Shown in pieces: positions 61,249-64,000 of a stretch of DNA of 64,000 nucleotides. This DNA comes from Micromonospora kangleipakensis (GTDB lineage: Bacteria > Actinomycetota > Actinomycetes > Mycobacteriales > Micromonosporaceae). The first letter of the stretch is position 1. Each line of letters begins with the position of its first letter. A model generated the notes under the pieces. That model saw only the letters and a list, made by a program, of their open reading frames with translations. It had not been told where the DNA came from and searched no databases. Position numbers and translations under genes: made by a program. The stretch is from positions 1,116,001-1,180,000 of the forward strand of contig NZ_SHLD01000001.1 of the NCBI RefSeq assembly GCF_004217615.1, given 5' to 3'.

Positions 61249-62550
61249 CCTGGCCCGTCGCGCTGGTCCGACGTCTGGCTCGCCACCGCCGCCCGGGGAA
61301 TCTCCAGCTGTGGCGACTTCCTCGCCGCCAGCGCCCTCACGCTGGCCCTCCAGTCCGCCGGGGCGGGCGGGCTGGCCGTCTCCGGCCTGCTGCTCGCGGC
61401 CACCCTGCCGCTGGTGGCGCTCGCCCCGCTGACCGGGCGGCTCGCCGACCGGGTGGACAGCCGGCTGCTGCTGGTGGTCGCCGGGCTCGCCCAGGCCGGG
61501 ACCTGCCTCGCCCTCGCGTACGCCGGGCACCCGGCCCTGGTCATCGGCCTGGTGGCACTGCTCGCCGCCGGTCTCGCGGTCACCCAGCCGGTGCTCGCCG
61601 CCCTGGTGCCCGCCATGGTCCGGGCCGACGACCTGCCCCGGGCCAGCGCCCTCAACCAGACCGCCGGCACCCTGGGGGCGCTCGCCGGGCCGGCGCTGGC
61701 CGGGCTGCTGGTCGGCGAGTTCGGCGCCCGCCTGCCGCTGCTCGTCGACGCCGGCAGCTACCTCGCGCTGGTGGCGGCCGGGCTGCTCATCCGCACCCGG
61801 CGGGGCGGCCGGCGGCGCCCCGAGCCCACCGCCGCCCACGGCGCGCACCCCACCTGGCGGCTGCGCCGCGACCCGCTGCTGGTCGTGATGGTCGGCGCCC
61901 TCGCCGCGGTGGTCACCGCGGTCGGCGCGATCAACGTGGTCGAGGTCTTCTTCATCCGGGAGACCCTGGGCAGCTCCACCACCGTGTACGGACTGGTGAC
62001 CGGCTCCTGGACACTCGGCATCGTGCTCGGCGGCTGGCTCTTCGCCCGGCTCGCCCGGCGACTCACCGACGACGGCGCGCTGCTCGGCGCCGGCCTGGCC
62101 CTGCTCGGCGGCTGCTGCCTGGCGGTGCTGGCCTCGGCGGCGGTGCCCGCCGCGCTGCTGCTCGTGCCGATCTGGCTGGCCGGCGGGGTGGCCAACGGGG
62201 GCGACAACGTCTTCAACAACCTGCTGCTGGCCCGCCGGGTGCCCGCGGCGGACCGGGGCCGCGCGTTCGCCGTGTTCGGTGCCGCGGTCCAGGGCGCCGG
62301 GATGGGCGGTTTCCTGATCGGCGGGCTGCTGCTGGAGGTGGCCGAGCCACGACCGTTGGTCGCCGGCGCCGGGGTGGCCGGTCTGCTGGCGGTGGGTGCG
62401 GTCGCGCTGCCGGTGCGCCGCGCCGTCCGGGCCGAGCGGATGGGCCGCCCGCGGGTGAGCAACCCTGAGCCGGCCGACAACGACCGGCAGGAGGCCGCCG
62501 CGGTGCCGGCGGCCGGTGCGGAGTTGGCCACTCCGGTGCCCTCCCGTTGA
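61237..62550 (+). CDS. MFS efflux transporter
   Basis: A 437-residue protein with about 12 transmembrane segments, MFS fold of the macrolide-efflux/Bcr type. Between helices 2 and 3 the motif A-like block GRLADRVDSRLLLV is seen, and ALNQTAGTLGALAGPALAGLLVGEFG is in the helix 4/5 region. It lacks ATP-binding parts, so export would be proton driven. A hydrophilic tail of about 35 residues follows the last helix. Regulation is presumably by the adjacent ArsR-type protein. The substrate is unknown. Confidence 0.87.
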   Translation: MSFTPGPSRWSDVWLATAARGISSCGDFLAASALTLALQSAGAGGLAVSGLLLAATLPLVALAPLTGRLADRVDSRLLLVVAGLAQAGTCLALAYAGHPALVIGLVALLAAGLAVTQPVLAALVPAMVRADDLPRASALNQTAGTLGALAGPALAGLLVGEFGARLPLLVDAGSYLALVAAGLLIRTRRGGRRRPEPTAAHGAHPTWRLRRDPLLVVMVGALAAVVTAVGAINVVEVFFIRETLGSSTTVYGLVTGSWTLGIVLGGWLFARLARRLTDDGALLGAGLALLGGCCLAVLASAAVPAALLLVPIWLAGGVANGGDNVFNNLLLARRVPAADRGRAFAVFGAAVQGAGMGGFLIGGLLLEVAEPRPLVAGAGVAGLLAVGAVALPVRRAVRAERMGRPRVSNPEPADNDRQEAAAVPAAGAELATPVPSR

Positions 62551-63435
<885 letters not shown>

Positions 63436-63448
63436 CCCCGGCGGGCGT

Positions 63449-63504
63449 GCCGGCCGGTCCGCGCCGGCCGGTCCGCGCCGGCCGGCCCGCGCCGGCCGGT
63501 TTTC
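63449..63504 (+). repeat. Four 14-bp tandem repeats forming a terminator-like tract
   Basis: Units GCCGGCCGGTCCGC at 63449-63462 and 63463-63476, then GCCGGCCGGCCCGC (63477-63490) and GCCGGCCGGTTTTC (63491-63504). Each unit is self-complementary and the tract ends in TTTTC, so the last unit resembles an intrinsic terminator after mqnA. Confidence 0.8.
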
Positions 63505-63514
63505 GGCGGAACGG

Positions 63515-63555
63515 CGACGTGGCGGCACCCCGGGGACCGGGACACCGCCACGTCG
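63515..63555. terminator. Hairpin terminator for convergent genes
   Basis: CGACGTGGCGG (63515-63525) pairs with CCGCCACGTCG (63545-63555), an 11-bp perfect stem, before the 3' end of the minus-strand gene that follows. Confidence 0.65.
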
Positions 63556-63575
63556 GCGAAGCGGAGGACGTCGGC

Positions 63576-64000
63576 TCAGGTGGCCGGGCGGAGCAGCGCC
63601 TCAGTGATCTTCTGGCAGTTCTTCATGCCGTATTCGTAGCCCATGTTGATCGGGTAGCGGACCATCACGCCCATCGTCCAGGTGTCGCCGATGGCGAGGC
63701 AGTTGATGTGCATCTCCTGCTCGCGGGTCCGGTCGATCCAGCCGTTCTTGATCGCGATGGTCTTCCGCTCGGCGGCCGGGAACGCCTTGCGGATGCCGAA
63801 GTCGCCGGCGCCGCGGACCAGCCGCATCTCGTTGAGCAGCCACTTCGTCCACTTCGGCCCGGCGGCCCGCCCGTCGGAGATGCAGAGCCCGAGCCGCGCG
63901 GTGTCTCGGGGCGACAGGTTGGTCCGGCTCCAGCCGCCGTCCGCGGCCACCTTGCTGTCGGTGAGCTTGCAGGTCGAGATCAGCCGCTTGATCGAGGCCG
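63576..64000 (-). CDS. Serine hydrolase (class A beta-lactamase-like), C-terminal part
   Basis: The frame is open to the window edge, so only about 140 C-terminal residues are visible. The motif IKNGWIDR lies where the KTG box of class A beta-lactamases and related serine hydrolases occurs, in the strand order TIAIKNGW, INCLAIGDTWTMGVMVRYP that is typical of the C-terminal half. The SxxK and SDN motifs would be in the missing N-terminal part, so activity cannot be assessed. Such proteins in this genus are often exported. It ends just after the mqnA terminators and is convergent with mqnA. Confidence 0.72.
   Translation of the reverse strand, partial: ASIKRLISTCKLTDSKVAADGGWSRTNLSPRDTARLGLCISDGRAAGPKWTKWLLNEMRLVRGAGDFGIRKAFPAAERKTIAIKNGWIDRTREQEMHINCLAIGDTWTMGVMVRYPINMGYEYGMKNCQKITEALLRPAT

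Overview
The window looks like chromosomal DNA from a high-GC actinobacterium, most likely a member of the Micromonosporaceae such as Micromonospora. The reasons are: very high GC at third codon positions; a futalosine-type menaquinone pathway; a Ccs/ResBC cytochrome c maturation operon; a BldC-like developmental regulator; a class II HelD-like protein; many apparently leaderless genes with a -10 box about 6-8 nt before ATG/GTG; and GC-rich intergenic inverted repeats. The genus is inferred, since no rRNA or tRNA gene is present. I see no prophage, insertion sequence, CRISPR array or integrase.

Layout: (1) 1-6.3 kb: the end of a DinB/mycothiol-type protein, a PadR-controlled MacB-like ABC exporter, and a deacetylase-glycosyltransferase fusion. 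(2) 6.3-11 kb: a PLP-dependent dehydratase, oligopeptidase B, and a GlcE-like FAD oxidase with a candidate LexA box. (3) 11-18.3 kb: a signalling block in which an RsbW-GAF-SpoIIE protein is divergent from a soluble hybrid histidine kinase with a perfectly periodic HAMP array and a following receiver protein. (4) 18.3-21.9 kb: a GbsR/MarR-controlled antibiotic-type ABC exporter and a STAS anti-anti-sigma protein. (5) 22-28.1 kb: hemL, a histidine phosphatase and resA-ccdA-resB-ccsB, for haem and cytochrome c maturation. (6) 28.1-31.8 kb: a secreted beta-sandwich-like protein, a MarR/AhpD divergent pair and an alpha/beta hydrolase.

(7) 31.9-46.4 kb: late menaquinone genes (UbiD-like, UbiA-like, UbiX-like, mqnE) interleaved with a class I terpene cyclase, bldC, an Lrp regulator, an SDR, a Cds1-like cysteine desulfhydrase, a glycolipid-binding-domain protein, a DEAD-box helicase and two secreted or anchored envelope proteins. 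mqnA lies further on at 62.6 kb. (8) 46.4-51.2 kb: small membrane proteins, then a divergent pair of secreted peptidases (C39-like and M14). (9) 51.3-54.4 kb: a cobalamin riboswitch driving a btuFCD uptake operon. (10) 54.5-64 kb: a VOC protein, an ABC-2 exporter, an Asp-box propeller protein, HelD, an ArsR/MFS pair, mqnA, and the end of a serine-hydrolase gene cut by the window edge.

The clearest functional theme is respiration: menaquinone synthesis, haem and cytochrome c maturation. Around it are regulator-transporter pairs whose operators are readable as perfect palindromes. The most interesting non-coding signals are two families of long-arm intergenic inverted repeats (two copies each), the LexA-like box, the 41-bp tandem duplication between the terpene cyclase and ubiX, and the recurrent leaderless promoter pattern.
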